Shown here piece after piece: positions 9,131 to 20,100 of a stretch of 52,064 bases of DNA. Both the position numbers and the translations under genes were made by a program. How positions within the stretch are numbered: position 1 is the stretch's first letter; each line of letters begins with the position of its first letter. The notes beneath the pieces are model-generated. The model searched no databases. It was not told the DNA's origin and was given only the letters and a program-made list of their open reading frames with translations. Source of the DNA: a virus; IMG/VR virus record IMGVR_UViG_3300033064_003389, positions 1 through 52,064 of that record; one strand, given 5' to 3'.

Positions 9131-12100
9131 CGACGTACAACTAAACAAAGTTAAAGACACGCGTGATATACTTATCAGCTACGCGTTGCTTCTTCCTACT
9201 ATACTTGGCATAGTTAAAGCCAGCTCTAGTGGGACAATACTACACTACCGTGACCAAGTTGTGAACTTTCTGAATAACGCTCTTGATGACGGAAGTTTCT
9301 CAGGTCAAAAAGTATTAGTAAACATAGCGTCTAAATCAGCAGATATAACTGGACCAGAAAACGTAGCAACCCGTATAATGGAAAGTCCAGCTGCAGCAAT
9401 AACTAAGTCACCGTCTGCCTCTGAGCACGCACGGCGTATTGCACATAATGATCTAGAGCGTATGCAAGCACAGAAAACATCTGAACTACAAAGCGTTATA
9501 ACAGGTAAACTTGAAGCAGCTAAAAAAGCCCAGAAGAAACTGTTGGGCGCAATAGAGTATATGACATCAGATCCAGCAGAACTTAGATACGTTCAAAATC
9601 CTTTGTATATGCCAACAAAACTTATCGGTCGTGGACCAGAAGACAGAATGCATTTAATGGCCCTTGTCGAGGCGTTTGAAGCCGCTCCTGGCGGAACTAG
9701 GTTAAACCGTGGGGGAGTATCTGTAGATGAACTACGTAATATGCTACGATATAACACTTCACGTCTTGAAGAAATAGTAGATCCAGTTATTCTTGATCGA
9801 TATACAAAGATAATGAATACTAAAGCATTACAAATACGTTCTGGAAAGGCAGTTGAAATGTACTTACGTCCTAATAGAAGTACACAAAGAACTGCAGCTG
9901 ACTATATGAGCCTGCAAGCAGGAAAGACACTTCTTATAAATGGCCGCCCAAATATAAAGACTAGTAAAAATTCAGCTTCAGTAATTAAGCATGAATTAGA
10001 AACCGCAGGAGTAGAGGGACTACTTGATTCTAGAACAAAAGATGCAGTACAAAAACAACTTGATAGAGCCATAACAGGACACCAAGAAGCACTGGGTGTA
10101 AACCATTTAGGCGCTCTATATGGAAACTACTACTCAACTAAAGCACAGGGAAATGAAATTAATAATGTATATCAAAGAATAGCCAGTAAAATACGACATC
10201 TGTCAGGACAAGATGGTGTATTTAAAAATGCCAGTACAAGGCTTGTTTCTGATGAGGGACGTGCGTTTGGTAACATGCCAGTTAAGTACTTTAAAATTAT
10301 GATTGATATACCAAATGGTAGTCCAATTGAAATTCCAATTCCTACTACACAGCTTGGGTATACATTTATTGAGCCAGGAAAAGGCCCAATGAATTCTAGA
10401 CTAGACGCAACGGCCTATACTTTGTCCGGAATGAAAGGTCCACTATCCTCACTAAATCAAAAAATACCATTCTTAGTTAATAAGGCATTGAATGATTATA
10501 ATGAAAACATGTCTGGTACAAAAGCCAGCGAAGTAGTTCTACGAGAGATACACGATTTAATATCAGCACAGTCTCCGGCCACAATTACACGCGGCGATAT
10601 AATGAAACAAAATATTATTGGGCACACAGGTGCAAAGCTTATGGCCGGGCTATCAAATGCAACAGACTATAAGAGAGCCTTTGAGGCCAGTTCTGTAATT
10701 AATTCATGGCGAAATGCAACTCATTTATCCGGTGTACGTATATTCTCTTTTGATACTGAATACATGCGCCCAGGCGGAATGATAAAAAGTGAGGGATCAA
10801 AACTAGCAGTCCAGGAAGACACAAGAATATGGCAACTCGGATTCGATATCCTTGATGGAAACAAACATAAAGCAATGGATAATACAGGTAGCGGTACTCT
10901 TTATATAAGACCAAGTAATTGGGAAGCTATAGAACCAGATGTACGTACATTTTTAATGCGTAACATCACAGGTAAAACTGAAAGCAGAGAAGTACTTGTA
11001 GAAGAGATACTAGATAAGGTTAGAAAAAGTAAAACCACACTTGTTGATGCATTGAAGATTTTAGAAAAGAGACTTGTAATTGACGGAGTACCTACACTTA
11101 TAGCCGGTCAGAACCACACAGAGGCAGATATACCAGCACTAATAAATACTATTGAAAAAGAACTTAGCCCAGTTGAAGCTCGAAACTGGAAAAAGCGTCT
11201 CGGTCCGTTGCTTAATGCTGATCTTACTAGCCCCAATAGCAGACATATTGATGTTATGAAATGGTGGAGAGGCATGACACTTGGAATGAAAACGTCTGAT
11301 GCTAACAGTTCCATATTTGAACAGCTGTATAAAGGTGTTACAGAGGATGAATTCTCTAGACTACTAGAGGGTTCAAAATTGAAGACAGGTGGATTCGAAA
11401 CACAAAAGGGCAAAGTACTAAAAAGCATAATGGATATATTTAAAGAATCACGTGAGTACAGTGCTAAGTCTAATGCTGATAATAAAATAATACGTAATAC
11501 TTGGAAAGCATATCAAACTTTCATTGACGCTGGATTCAGCGGCTCTATAAGCTACACTGCCCATTTGGATGCTAGGTATGACTCAGTAATTACAGCATTA
11601 AATTTATTTGAACTCGATAACTTAGATAGAAATCCAACACTTGAACATAATCAAGCCATGGTTAGAATGGAATATTCATCCAAGCTGTATAGAACTAAAC
11701 AATCCGGAGCCGGAAAGCCATGGGATTATGTACATAAAGTTTACGATAATCCAGAGTTTGCCTACATGATGAGAGAACCATTATATGAGTTAGGTGATCT
11801 ATCCACGTTTGACCCACTAAGCGGACAACTTAAAGCAGATGACTATTACAAAGCTGACGTATTCAGTGTAACTCACAGACAAGCATCCCTAGCAAGAGCT
11901 GGATTGTTCCAACTAGAGCGTCACTTGCCTGGTGGTTTTCTTAATAATGTACTACGTACAAAATTTCAAGTATATAACACAGCAACATTAACAATTAATC
12001 CTGCACAAATATATGATTATCATAAATTATCTAAGGCTGCCCCAACAATGGCACCAATCACAACACAGAGTACCTACACAACAGTAGTAGGATCTAAAAC

Positions 12101-15100
12101 AGATTCAGCACTTGCTGCTACTCGTGAATTTATTCATGTCCCATCTGCTTGGCAGAAAGATAGTATAACAGCAGACGGGATAAGACTACCAACATTATTC
12201 TTACCTGACCACTTAGGGATTGTTAATGAAGGTAAACAGTATCTTAAAGATAGTGTTGCTAAATCTATATTAGTACATAAATATGGAGCAACATCATCAA
12301 CACAAATTACAACAATACATTTACCATCAGCAGACTATTTGGGCCCTCTATCAGAGTACGGTAAAATAGACTCTAAAAATGCATCAACAATTGCTGATCT
12401 ACTTCGTGACCTTGGCTTTGGTTCTAAATTTACTAAGCCATTTGAAGGTAAACCATTGTTTACTAAAGCCGGACAATTAATATCTGATCCAGTACGAGGG
12501 GCATTATATGGTAAATCAATATCTATAGCCCCACAAGAACGTATATTTGGTAACATCGATCCAAGTAGAAATCCACTTGATGGAAAGATACCTCACTCAA
12601 ATAATGACCAATTATATAGAAAACAAGTATCTGGTGACATAGTAAATGTAACATTTAATCCAAAAGATCAAACCATGAATCTTGAAATAGCAAGTCCATC
12701 TCCACTTACAGCAGGAGCAAAAATTATAGGCGGGGACACAATGGTTACTAAAGGAATGCTACACTCAAAGATACCATCATCTGCTGTAGGATTAAATAAT
12801 ATACTGTCAATACAAGGATACAAGTTTGGTGGCAGTAGGGACGAATTGGGATCACTGTTAGAAGTACAAATTAACCGTGTTGTTGATAGAGTATACGCAC
12901 AACACGAAGACATACCAAGTCAAAAAGCAGCAATGAAAAAAGCATTAAAGCCTTTACTTGGATCTAATATACTAACAGGTGACGAGCTGCCTGGTAATTC
13001 TCCTGCATACCCAACCGCTAGACTAGTAGAAGTTTCCACAATAGGCGGCGGAAGAAAAGCAGTTGCTGTTCAGCTTACTGATAAAGGACAAACTGCATTA
13101 TATGAGAAAGCTTCTGACTCCATGGATAAGCCACTTCGTGAGATGCTTGAAATAGCTGGAGTTGATTATGACCATACTAGGAAACAATTTACTAAACAAG
13201 CTCAAGAATTTATTGGTAATCAAAATGAAATTGACAGACAATGGGGATTAGCAATGTCTGAAGGAATTAGATTTTATGATGAAGACATTAATAAGTTAGA
13301 ATCAAAACTTAAGATGGGTGGGTACACCGCAGAAGAAGAGAATCTTATGAGACTAAAACTAGGAAATTTCATAGCTCATAAAAAAGTAATAACAGACGGA
13401 ATGAATGGTACTAAAATACACGGAGGAATGATATTTGATCCATCCACATTTGAACTTGACCCAAGTAAAACTGGACAAGCTAGTGCTGGTATTGGGGTAA
13501 TAACTACCTTCCAGTCTATTCGGGCAGGTATAATGCACCGCGTAGCAGAGACTGCACCATATGATTTTTCTACAGCATTTGTAAGACAAGAGAGTAGATT
13601 TGGCATACCAAGAGGCCCATCAAAGACAAGTGCATATAATGCCATGGTATTAAGACACACAATTAGGGCACTAGATGCACCAGACTTCACCGGGGGCACA
13701 GAGAAATGGATTAGAAGTCTTGAACTAGAAATGGGCGGACTTAAAACATCTATACACTCCCCAGCAAAATCTCTAATAGGCGAACACATGAGAGGGCTAA
13801 GTGTATCTAGATTTAAAATGCTTTACAGCTCTACTAAAGCACTTCCTAAAGTTTTAGCAGATACTCTTGTACAAACTCTTAACTCAGATGCAATAAAAGA
13901 GATTGCAGATACATTGAATACCGATATCAGTGACTCTTCTGCTGAGTTTATCCGTAAAGAATTCAACATAAGCCTTAAAGGAGGACGAGGTGGATGGGCA
14001 AAGCAGTTAGATGAACAGTTAGCAACACGACAAGATCTACATGTAAGACGAGCAGAAATAGAATCTCTTGCTAGATCTAGAAAGGTTACTATACTTGATT
14101 CTAACTCTGTACGTGTACTTACTGACCCAACAAACAAGGCAACCATGTTCGAAGCAAAGCTACATGATTTTGGCACATATAGCGGTAGAGGGTCAACACA
14201 AGAAAAAGCTATGACACGTTTATTAAAAATAGCTCAAGAGGTAGATTCAAGAAGAGGAAGCCCACAAGGTGGTTTAGCTAATTTATTCGACGGCCTAACA
14301 TTTGATATAGAGAGAGATGTAATAAACAAACTAAAAAAAGTCCCAGACTCGTATGGTTCTGAGATTGAACAACTACTTGAAACATCTAAGAAATTTAGAG
14401 GCAGCGGCAAGAGTAGGGTAGGATCCTTAGTACTTCCACGCTTGGTTGGTGTAAACGAATTGTTTAATCCCGGTCACGCTGTTGGCGGGCAGGAAGGAAA
14501 AGTTGTTAGTGGTGGAATGCAAAGACGGGTACTGGAAACCATACAACATATAGCAAACTTAGATGCTGCAGGAACAGAAGTTGAAACCATACTCAGCAAG
14601 TTGGAAGATGATAGTCTAGAAATGAATACTACCATAAGAGAAGCTGCTGTTAAATCTTTACAGAATTATAAAGTTGCACAAAGCGCAATGCAAAATGCAA
14701 TATCTAGTGAGGTTATGCAAAACATAATCAGCCCATCATACTCATTAACTATGCATAAGATGTTTACTTCATGGATGCCAATATCATATGGTAAACTGTT
14801 TGGTCACCTGGGACTAATACCAAAGCTATCTGAATTATATCAGTCTATGGATGTAGTAACCGATAAAACAGCTACTCCAAATTTCGCTATGCTAAACTCT
14901 GAACTCGGTATGAAGGAGGGAGACTTTACAAAGAAAACTGAATTTACGTTTCCTAGCGGCAAGAAACAATCAATCGAATACGATGTTCGTAAAAGTTTTT
15001 ATAACTTACTTAAAAATACAAACGGTAGAGATGCAAATAAATTATTTTCCCCATCAGGTGAGATACTATTTAAAGGACTTGGTATAAATCAAACAATAAT

Positions 15101-17012
15101 TCCATACTCAACTGCTAAACAATTCTTACAGGGAGAGATTGTAGATCAAGGTAGAGACCTATCTGATGATGCTATAGGATGGCTCCAAGGTAAGAAACCA
15201 TTCCCAATGGGCATGAACAGGGATCCAATTCAAATTCACGGGTTCTACGGTGTGTCTGCCAGCTACGTTGTACCGGATGAACTATGGCACCTTACAGGTC
15301 AAGCAGAAAAAGGCAGTGCAATTATAAATTCCTTCATTTATATTGACCCACTTACCAGAGATAGTATGTATGCTGATTTCGATGGTGATATAGGATACCT
15401 ATTATCACTAGGAGATAAGAATTTAAAAGAAGCTGCAACTATAAGTAATAAACATACAGCCCAGTTAATACGACAAGAGGTTCAACGTAATAAAATGAAA
15501 GGCTTAAAAGGCGGCGCAGAGTTTACGTTGGAGTGGGGTGGATTTATAATGAAGGACGCACGTGAAGTATTAAAACAACTAGTTAATCTAAACGAGGGCG
15601 GCAAAGTAGTATCATACAAAAACACACTACAAGATATAGCATTATCTCTCAAAGACAACTCAAGCGACATAAGTCCAGGCTCACTTAAGGAATTAATGCC
15701 AGAATCTCTAAATGCAGCATTCACTGGGGTTGACTATGAAGGAATTAGAGCAACAAGAGTAGATGATTACTTAACACAGAAACTCCTTAGTGGTCCAATG
15801 GGTGCATTACACAAATTCTATACCGTACAAATACTAGATCAAAACAATTCTGCATACACTCAGGTACGTAATTTAGTGGACACACAGGAAGGATCTGCTG
15901 CTCTACAATCATTCCTTTCAAATAATAAAGGACTAAAAAGAGATTTCATGCCAGATGTAGCTAGTTTTAAAAACTATATTGATGACTTCTATAAAATTCA
16001 GTCTGCAGATGGTGTACCATTTTCATTATCTGGAAATGTAACTGGGTGGTCTGGTATACTTACACATGAAACATCAATTCAAAAGAAACTTAACATAGAA
16101 CAAGACAATAGATCTAGAGCTACTAAGTATCTAAGAGCGTGGAAAAAGTTCCAATACGGCGGTAAGTCCGCTAAGGAAATGATTCCAATAATTGATACAC
16201 TTACATGGGACAAGGGAAACTCTGATCTCTCATTCCTTAGAACATATTATCAAGGTAACCTCAATAACAGCAAACCATTAGATGATTTAACTCAAGAAGA
16301 ATTTAATATTCACAGAATGGAAGCTAGAGATGTATTGAGAAAAGACTACGTTGTAAGACAGTTTGGTTCAAGCCAAGGAACAAATGATTTTACCTGGCAA
16401 TTCATACGTAAAGCATCTCAAGGAGATGCAGCCCTTATGATGACTTTAGTTGCTGGAGATTATAATTTATCCAGCGCACTTACCCATGCAACAGCACCGT
16501 GGGCACGAAATCTTGGATTGAATACTAGACATGATATAGCAACAGTTGTAAATCAATTAGCAAATGAAGGAAGTATGTTCAATAGAACTACTGCAGTAGA
16601 AATGTTAAAAACTCAGATGAAATCTTTATTTGGTGGAGCATATAAAACCATGGGTAGAAGTTTTAAGGCCGCAGGTATAGTTGCTCTAGGTGCCATGGCT
16701 CTAGACCCTAATGCTAATAGTCTTCTTATAGGGGACACATTAGGAACAGGAGGAGAACGATATGATTACCCGGATCTTAGTGGATTGTTCCGTTCCCGCA
16801 AGCCACAAGTTAAAAATGAACCAGCACCATTTATTGATAAACTACGTAGAGCTGCTGGTTTACCAAGCGCAACTGTGCCACAACTAAGAAAACAACGCAG
16901 TTCGGTACCACCACGGCCACAAATAAGGTATACCGGTCGCAGAAGAGATACATATAATAAGCTTAATATTAATCAAGCCATTAAAGCCGCAGAACGGGTA
17001 GCGATATCATGA
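9096..17012 (+). CDS. Giant protein with DEDDh exonuclease domain and RNA-polymerase-like double-psi barrels; candidate virion RNA polymerase
   Basis: This 2638-aa protein is numbered from a GTG at 9096; the ATG at 9108 (codon 5) is an equally plausible start, and neither has a good Shine-Dalgarno. Residues about 25-45 are hydrophobic. Residues 550-835 carry the three exonuclease motifs of the DnaQ fold: FDTEY (Asp553, Glu555), GQNHTEADI (Asp678) and AHLDARYD (His823, Asp829). Near residue 1205 a G-x-K-x-x-G...TKG segment (Lys1209, Lys1219), then GSRDELGSLLE, resembles the beta-subunit barrel of RNA polymerase. Residues 2040-2098 read MNRDPIQIH...YADFDGD, closely matching the beta-prime catalytic segment with its three metal-binding aspartates (2094, 2096, 2098). 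Single-chain polymerases of this type are known from YonO and crAss-like phages. Packaging in the virion is inferred from position between tape-measure-like and hub genes. Confidence 0.6.
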   Translation: MTIEMPELNEHNDVQLNKVKDTRDILISYALLLPTILGIVKASSSGTILHYRDQVVNFLNNALDDGSFSGQKVLVNIASKSADITGPENVATRIMESPAAAITKSPSASEHARRIAHNDLERMQAQKTSELQSVITGKLEAAKKAQKKLLGAIEYMTSDPAELRYVQNPLYMPTKLIGRGPEDRMHLMALVEAFEAAPGGTRLNRGGVSVDELRNMLRYNTSRLEEIVDPVILDRYTKIMNTKALQIRSGKAVEMYLRPNRSTQRTAADYMSLQAGKTLLINGRPNIKTSKNSASVIKHELETAGVEGLLDSRTKDAVQKQLDRAITGHQEALGVNHLGALYGNYYSTKAQGNEINNVYQRIASKIRHLSGQDGVFKNASTRLVSDEGRAFGNMPVKYFKIMIDIPNGSPIEIPIPTTQLGYTFIEPGKGPMNSRLDATAYTLSGMKGPLSSLNQKIPFLVNKALNDYNENMSGTKASEVVLREIHDLISAQSPATITRGDIMKQNIIGHTGAKLMAGLSNATDYKRAFEASSVINSWRNATHLSGVRIFSFDTEYMRPGGMIKSEGSKLAVQEDTRIWQLGFDILDGNKHKAMDNTGSGTLYIRPSNWEAIEPDVRTFLMRNITGKTESREVLVEEILDKVRKSKTTLVDALKILEKRLVIDGVPTLIAGQNHTEADIPALINTIEKELSPVEARNWKKRLGPLLNADLTSPNSRHIDVMKWWRGMTLGMKTSDANSSIFEQLYKGVTEDEFSRLLEGSKLKTGGFETQKGKVLKSIMDIFKESREYSAKSNADNKIIRNTWKAYQTFIDAGFSGSISYTAHLDARYDSVITALNLFELDNLDRNPTLEHNQAMVRMEYSSKLYRTKQSGAGKPWDYVHKVYDNPEFAYMMREPLYELGDLSTFDPLSGQLKADDYYKADVFSVTHRQASLARAGLFQLERHLPGGFLNNVLRTKFQVYNTATLTINPAQIYDYHKLSKAAPTMAPITTQSTYTTVVGSKTDSALAATREFIHVPSAWQKDSITADGIRLPTLFLPDHLGIVNEGKQYLKDSVAKSILVHKYGATSSTQITTIHLPSADYLGPLSEYGKIDSKNASTIADLLRDLGFGSKFTKPFEGKPLFTKAGQLISDPVRGALYGKSISIAPQERIFGNIDPSRNPLDGKIPHSNNDQLYRKQVSGDIVNVTFNPKDQTMNLEIASPSPLTAGAKIIGGDTMVTKGMLHSKIPSSAVGLNNILSIQGYKFGGSRDELGSLLEVQINRVVDRVYAQHEDIPSQKAAMKKALKPLLGSNILTGDELPGNSPAYPTARLVEVSTIGGGRKAVAVQLTDKGQTALYEKASDSMDKPLREMLEIAGVDYDHTRKQFTKQAQEFIGNQNEIDRQWGLAMSEGIRFYDEDINKLESKLKMGGYTAEEENLMRLKLGNFIAHKKVITDGMNGTKIHGGMIFDPSTFELDPSKTGQASAGIGVITTFQSIRAGIMHRVAETAPYDFSTAFVRQESRFGIPRGPSKTSAYNAMVLRHTIRALDAPDFTGGTEKWIRSLELEMGGLKTSIHSPAKSLIGEHMRGLSVSRFKMLYSSTKALPKVLADTLVQTLNSDAIKEIADTLNTDISDSSAEFIRKEFNISLKGGRGGWAKQLDEQLATRQDLHVRRAEIESLARSRKVTILDSNSVRVLTDPTNKATMFEAKLHDFGTYSGRGSTQEKAMTRLLKIAQEVDSRRGSPQGGLANLFDGLTFDIERDVINKLKKVPDSYGSEIEQLLETSKKFRGSGKSRVGSLVLPRLVGVNELFNPGHAVGGQEGKVVSGGMQRRVLETIQHIANLDAAGTEVETILSKLEDDSLEMNTTIREAAVKSLQNYKVAQSAMQNAISSEVMQNIISPSYSLTMHKMFTSWMPISYGKLFGHLGLIPKLSELYQSMDVVTDKTATPNFAMLNSELGMKEGDFTKKTEFTFPSGKKQSIEYDVRKSFYNLLKNTNGRDANKLFSPSGEILFKGLGINQTIIPYSTAKQFLQGEIVDQGRDLSDDAIGWLQGKKPFPMGMNRDPIQIHGFYGVSASYVVPDELWHLTGQAEKGSAIINSFIYIDPLTRDSMYADFDGDIGYLLSLGDKNLKEAATISNKHTAQLIRQEVQRNKMKGLKGGAEFTLEWGGFIMKDAREVLKQLVNLNEGGKVVSYKNTLQDIALSLKDNSSDISPGSLKELMPESLNAAFTGVDYEGIRATRVDDYLTQKLLSGPMGALHKFYTVQILDQNNSAYTQVRNLVDTQEGSAALQSFLSNNKGLKRDFMPDVASFKNYIDDFYKIQSADGVPFSLSGNVTGWSGILTHETSIQKKLNIEQDNRSRATKYLRAWKKFQYGGKSAKEMIPIIDTLTWDKGNSDLSFLRTYYQGNLNNSKPLDDLTQEEFNIHRMEARDVLRKDYVVRQFGSSQGTNDFTWQFIRKASQGDAALMMTLVAGDYNLSSALTHATAPWARNLGLNTRHDIATVVNQLANEGSMFNRTTAVEMLKTQMKSLFGGAYKTMGRSFKAAGIVALGAMALDPNANSLLIGDTLGTGGERYDYPDLSGLFRSRKPQVKNEPAPFIDKLRRAAGLPSATVPQLRKQRSSVPPRPQIRYTGRRRDTYNKLNINQAIKAAERVAIS

Positions 17013-17194
17013 ACGTATCAATTGATATAACCCTCAATAACATACAGTACGAGCACGATGTGCACTCAGATATTGCCTATCTTCAGGCATATCTACAAGA
17101 TTTATTCAAGACTGAAGTAGAAGTAGAAATAGATGATCTTGATTATTCAGATAAAATCAGTCTAGCCAAACAGGTAAAAGCATCTAATGGCTAA
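17009..17194 (+). CDS. Small hypothetical protein between giant genes
   Basis: This 61-aa acidic protein starts at an ATG overlapping the TGA of the preceding giant gene (ATGA) and ends overlapping the ATG of the next by eight bases. The double overlap with the same frame order as its neighbours argues that it is a real gene. It has a helix-prone middle (SDIAYLQAYLQDLF) followed by an acidic stretch rich in Glu and Asp, with no membrane segment or cysteines. I do not recognise it. A small baseplate or tail-tip accessory protein, or a chaperone for the giant proteins, would fit the position, but this is only inference. Confidence 0.7.
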   Translation: MNVSIDITLNNIQYEHDVHSDIAYLQAYLQDLFKTEVEVEIDDLDYSDKISLAKQVKASNG

Positions 17195-20100
17195 TTATTT
17201 CTCACAACTTACCCTAGACGAGTCAATTAACATACTGTTAAACTCTTGTCAACCAAAACACATACACCCAAATCATCCGTTTTGGGAATCTACTGAAGCA
17301 CTATCTCTTCCATCTATTCCTAAGTTTAATTTTTCTGATGAGGAGAACAGACAACTTCGAATAGCATATTTATTATATGTGCTAAGCACACAAGGAACTA
17401 CTGCACTAACTAGCCTATCATCATTATATTTGAGTTTTCCACTAGGGTTAATGTCTATAAATGAACAAAGTATTCCAGCGGATATGGCAGATAAATTCAT
17501 AGCATCATTAGAACTTGGCACATACTCTAGCGCATACCCTATAGGGTCGTCATCACATCTTATAACAGAATCCCATGAAATACGTAATCTAACATTAATG
17601 GAATACTGCAGCAGAGAAGGAACCCCATCAAGTATATTAATAGATCTTATGAGCACAACTAGATCATTTTCTGTTAAGTCTTTAATAGATAAATTAAAAG
17701 TTATCTGGCAAGATGAAACTGGAATAATCTGGCGCACATCATGGGAAGATAGGTTTGGTGTCACTATCAACTCAGGTGCAAACTTAAATAAGATCCTTTC
17801 TGATAAAGCAAAAGAAGCAATCAAAGATTCAGGCAATGAAGCAACCTCAACTATTAAGGTAAACAACTACACTGATGAGTACGACTCCAATAACTTACCA
17901 AGACCAACCACTACAGATAATTATAAAACCGATAACAATACAGGTAAACTGGTTATAGGTGATCTTGTATTTCATGTTCCTCCATCATCATTATCATTCT
18001 CTACTGACACACAATCTATAAGTTTGCCATCACTACGTACATCAAGTAACCCGGTTATAACTACTAAATCTTCCACACCTCGTGTAAATATTACATTATT
18101 TTTTGATGGAGTCAAATCAGTTAACAAATTCTTACGCCCATTGTATGCTATGTACAAGAACGCTCCGTTTACAACTGTTCAAAACTCAACAATTAGTAAA
18201 AGCTTTCTTGGAATACAGTTTGATGCAGAAGGAAAGAATGAAATTAGTAATGGAGAATACTTCTCCACCCCTATTCCTATTGTACTTGACGCTGTAAGCC
18301 TGCACACTATATCAGGATACCCAAGCAGTTTTCAGGCTGATATATCAGTATCACTATTTAACTCAGTTCCATATGTAAACGGTGGACTAGAGTTCTTATG
18401 CACAACTGACGCAGCAATTGAACAGGCTGAGTATCATTCCAGGCGAACGTCAAAAGCATTTAACACATACTATCTCGACCACACAGACAGTAAAACTGCA
18501 GGTAAAGCTACATTCATAGAACAGGGCGGAACAATGTCTGATCATGAAGTACCAAGCATACAGGGAATATATAGAACTAAATACCCAGCAGAGAGTTGGC
18601 CCTTTGTAAAAATGTACCGCAGCCCATTAAGTGAGTTTAAATCATACCCAGCATCAATAGCCGATCAAGCTAAGTGGCCTATATACGAATCCGATACACT
18701 AGATTTTGAGATACAATATAACAGTACAAATGAATTAGATATACTACAGTATAGATTTGAAAAACAATTAGATGAGTTTAATAAAATGCAGAATAGACTT
18801 AATCTTATGTTCTTAGTTTTATCAGACCCAAAGGATGATGGTCTCAGGAAAAAGTTCTTTGAATCAAGTGATAGAACTACCGAACTACGATCTAAATGGT
18901 TTTCAAATTTACTAAATATATTCAATGAAGCCCAACAAGTGACTTCATTATTTGAAATCTTAAAGACCGAATTCAAGTACGCACAAACAACCCTACTTGA
19001 GTCTGGTAATTGGGATTCCCTAAATAGACCAAAGCTTGATCTTAATATTAACTTCCTTGATACTTCAGGCATAGATGGTAAAGAAGGAGTTACAAGTCTT
19101 ATACTTGGGTTTGAAAAATACGTAAGTCAGTTAGACATACTATTGTATGCTACTACTTTTCCGGAACTTGAAGCAGGAGAAGAATCTGAATCTATTAAAA
19201 AGGCTCGTAGTTTAATTTCATTAAATAACACAACAAAAGAAGAACTACTTGGTTTAAAAAAGTCAGTCAAAATATTAGAAGAGCTTGGCGGTACAATAAA
19301 ATCTAGATTTTTAAATGAACTATCTAATGTTATACTGTCTGAAGTTGAAGAATCTATTACTCCTACAACCCTTAGACTTGTTAATTCATCTCCTGACGGC
19401 TCAACTGTGGTTCACCATCCATCTAAAAATACTTCCGTATTTGTAACAACCGTTACTGGAATATCGTTAGCTTATGCAAACAATGTAACTGCTCTACCAA
19501 TCATTGGTTATTCGATTCCAACATATCAGCACATGGGTGGATCTAATGCTAGAGTTACAGTAAACCTCCGTACTAATGCTGAAGACCTTATTAAGCATCT
19601 TACTGATATTAAAAATAGTTCTAATGTTATAAATCAATTAGTAACGTCTGGTGAATCTGATCTGATAGACCTATCAAAGGTAAGTATAAAACATAATTTT
19701 TTACAGAGCATTGGACTTGAAGATTTCTCTCTATCAAGTATACGTACAGATACAATTGCTGGAAGTCCTGGTTGGTTTGACATTACAATGGACTTCCTAC
19801 AGAACTCAAACAAGCTAACTGATTATGAATCACTTAGATTACTACAACAACCAAAAGTTTCAGCCGGCGTATGGGAATTCTTCTGCCCATTAAAGAATAT
19901 TAAATTCCCCATTAAAGAGAAAGAAATTGAACAAATAAAATCTGATGCTAGAGACAAATTACTTACACAATTTCCACAACAATACTTTAGCGGACATATA
20001 TTACCTCCACCACCTAGATCCTCCGTCAATGTTCTTATGGAAGAAACCAGTGAGTTTATGGTTTCTAATTATGTTATACCTGATGACCACCTTGTAGACT

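Noticed and set aside
17273-17866. Minus-strand ORF of 197 codons within the hub gene
   Set aside because: A shadow of the strong + strand gene, as are the other minus-strand ORFs of similar size in the window.
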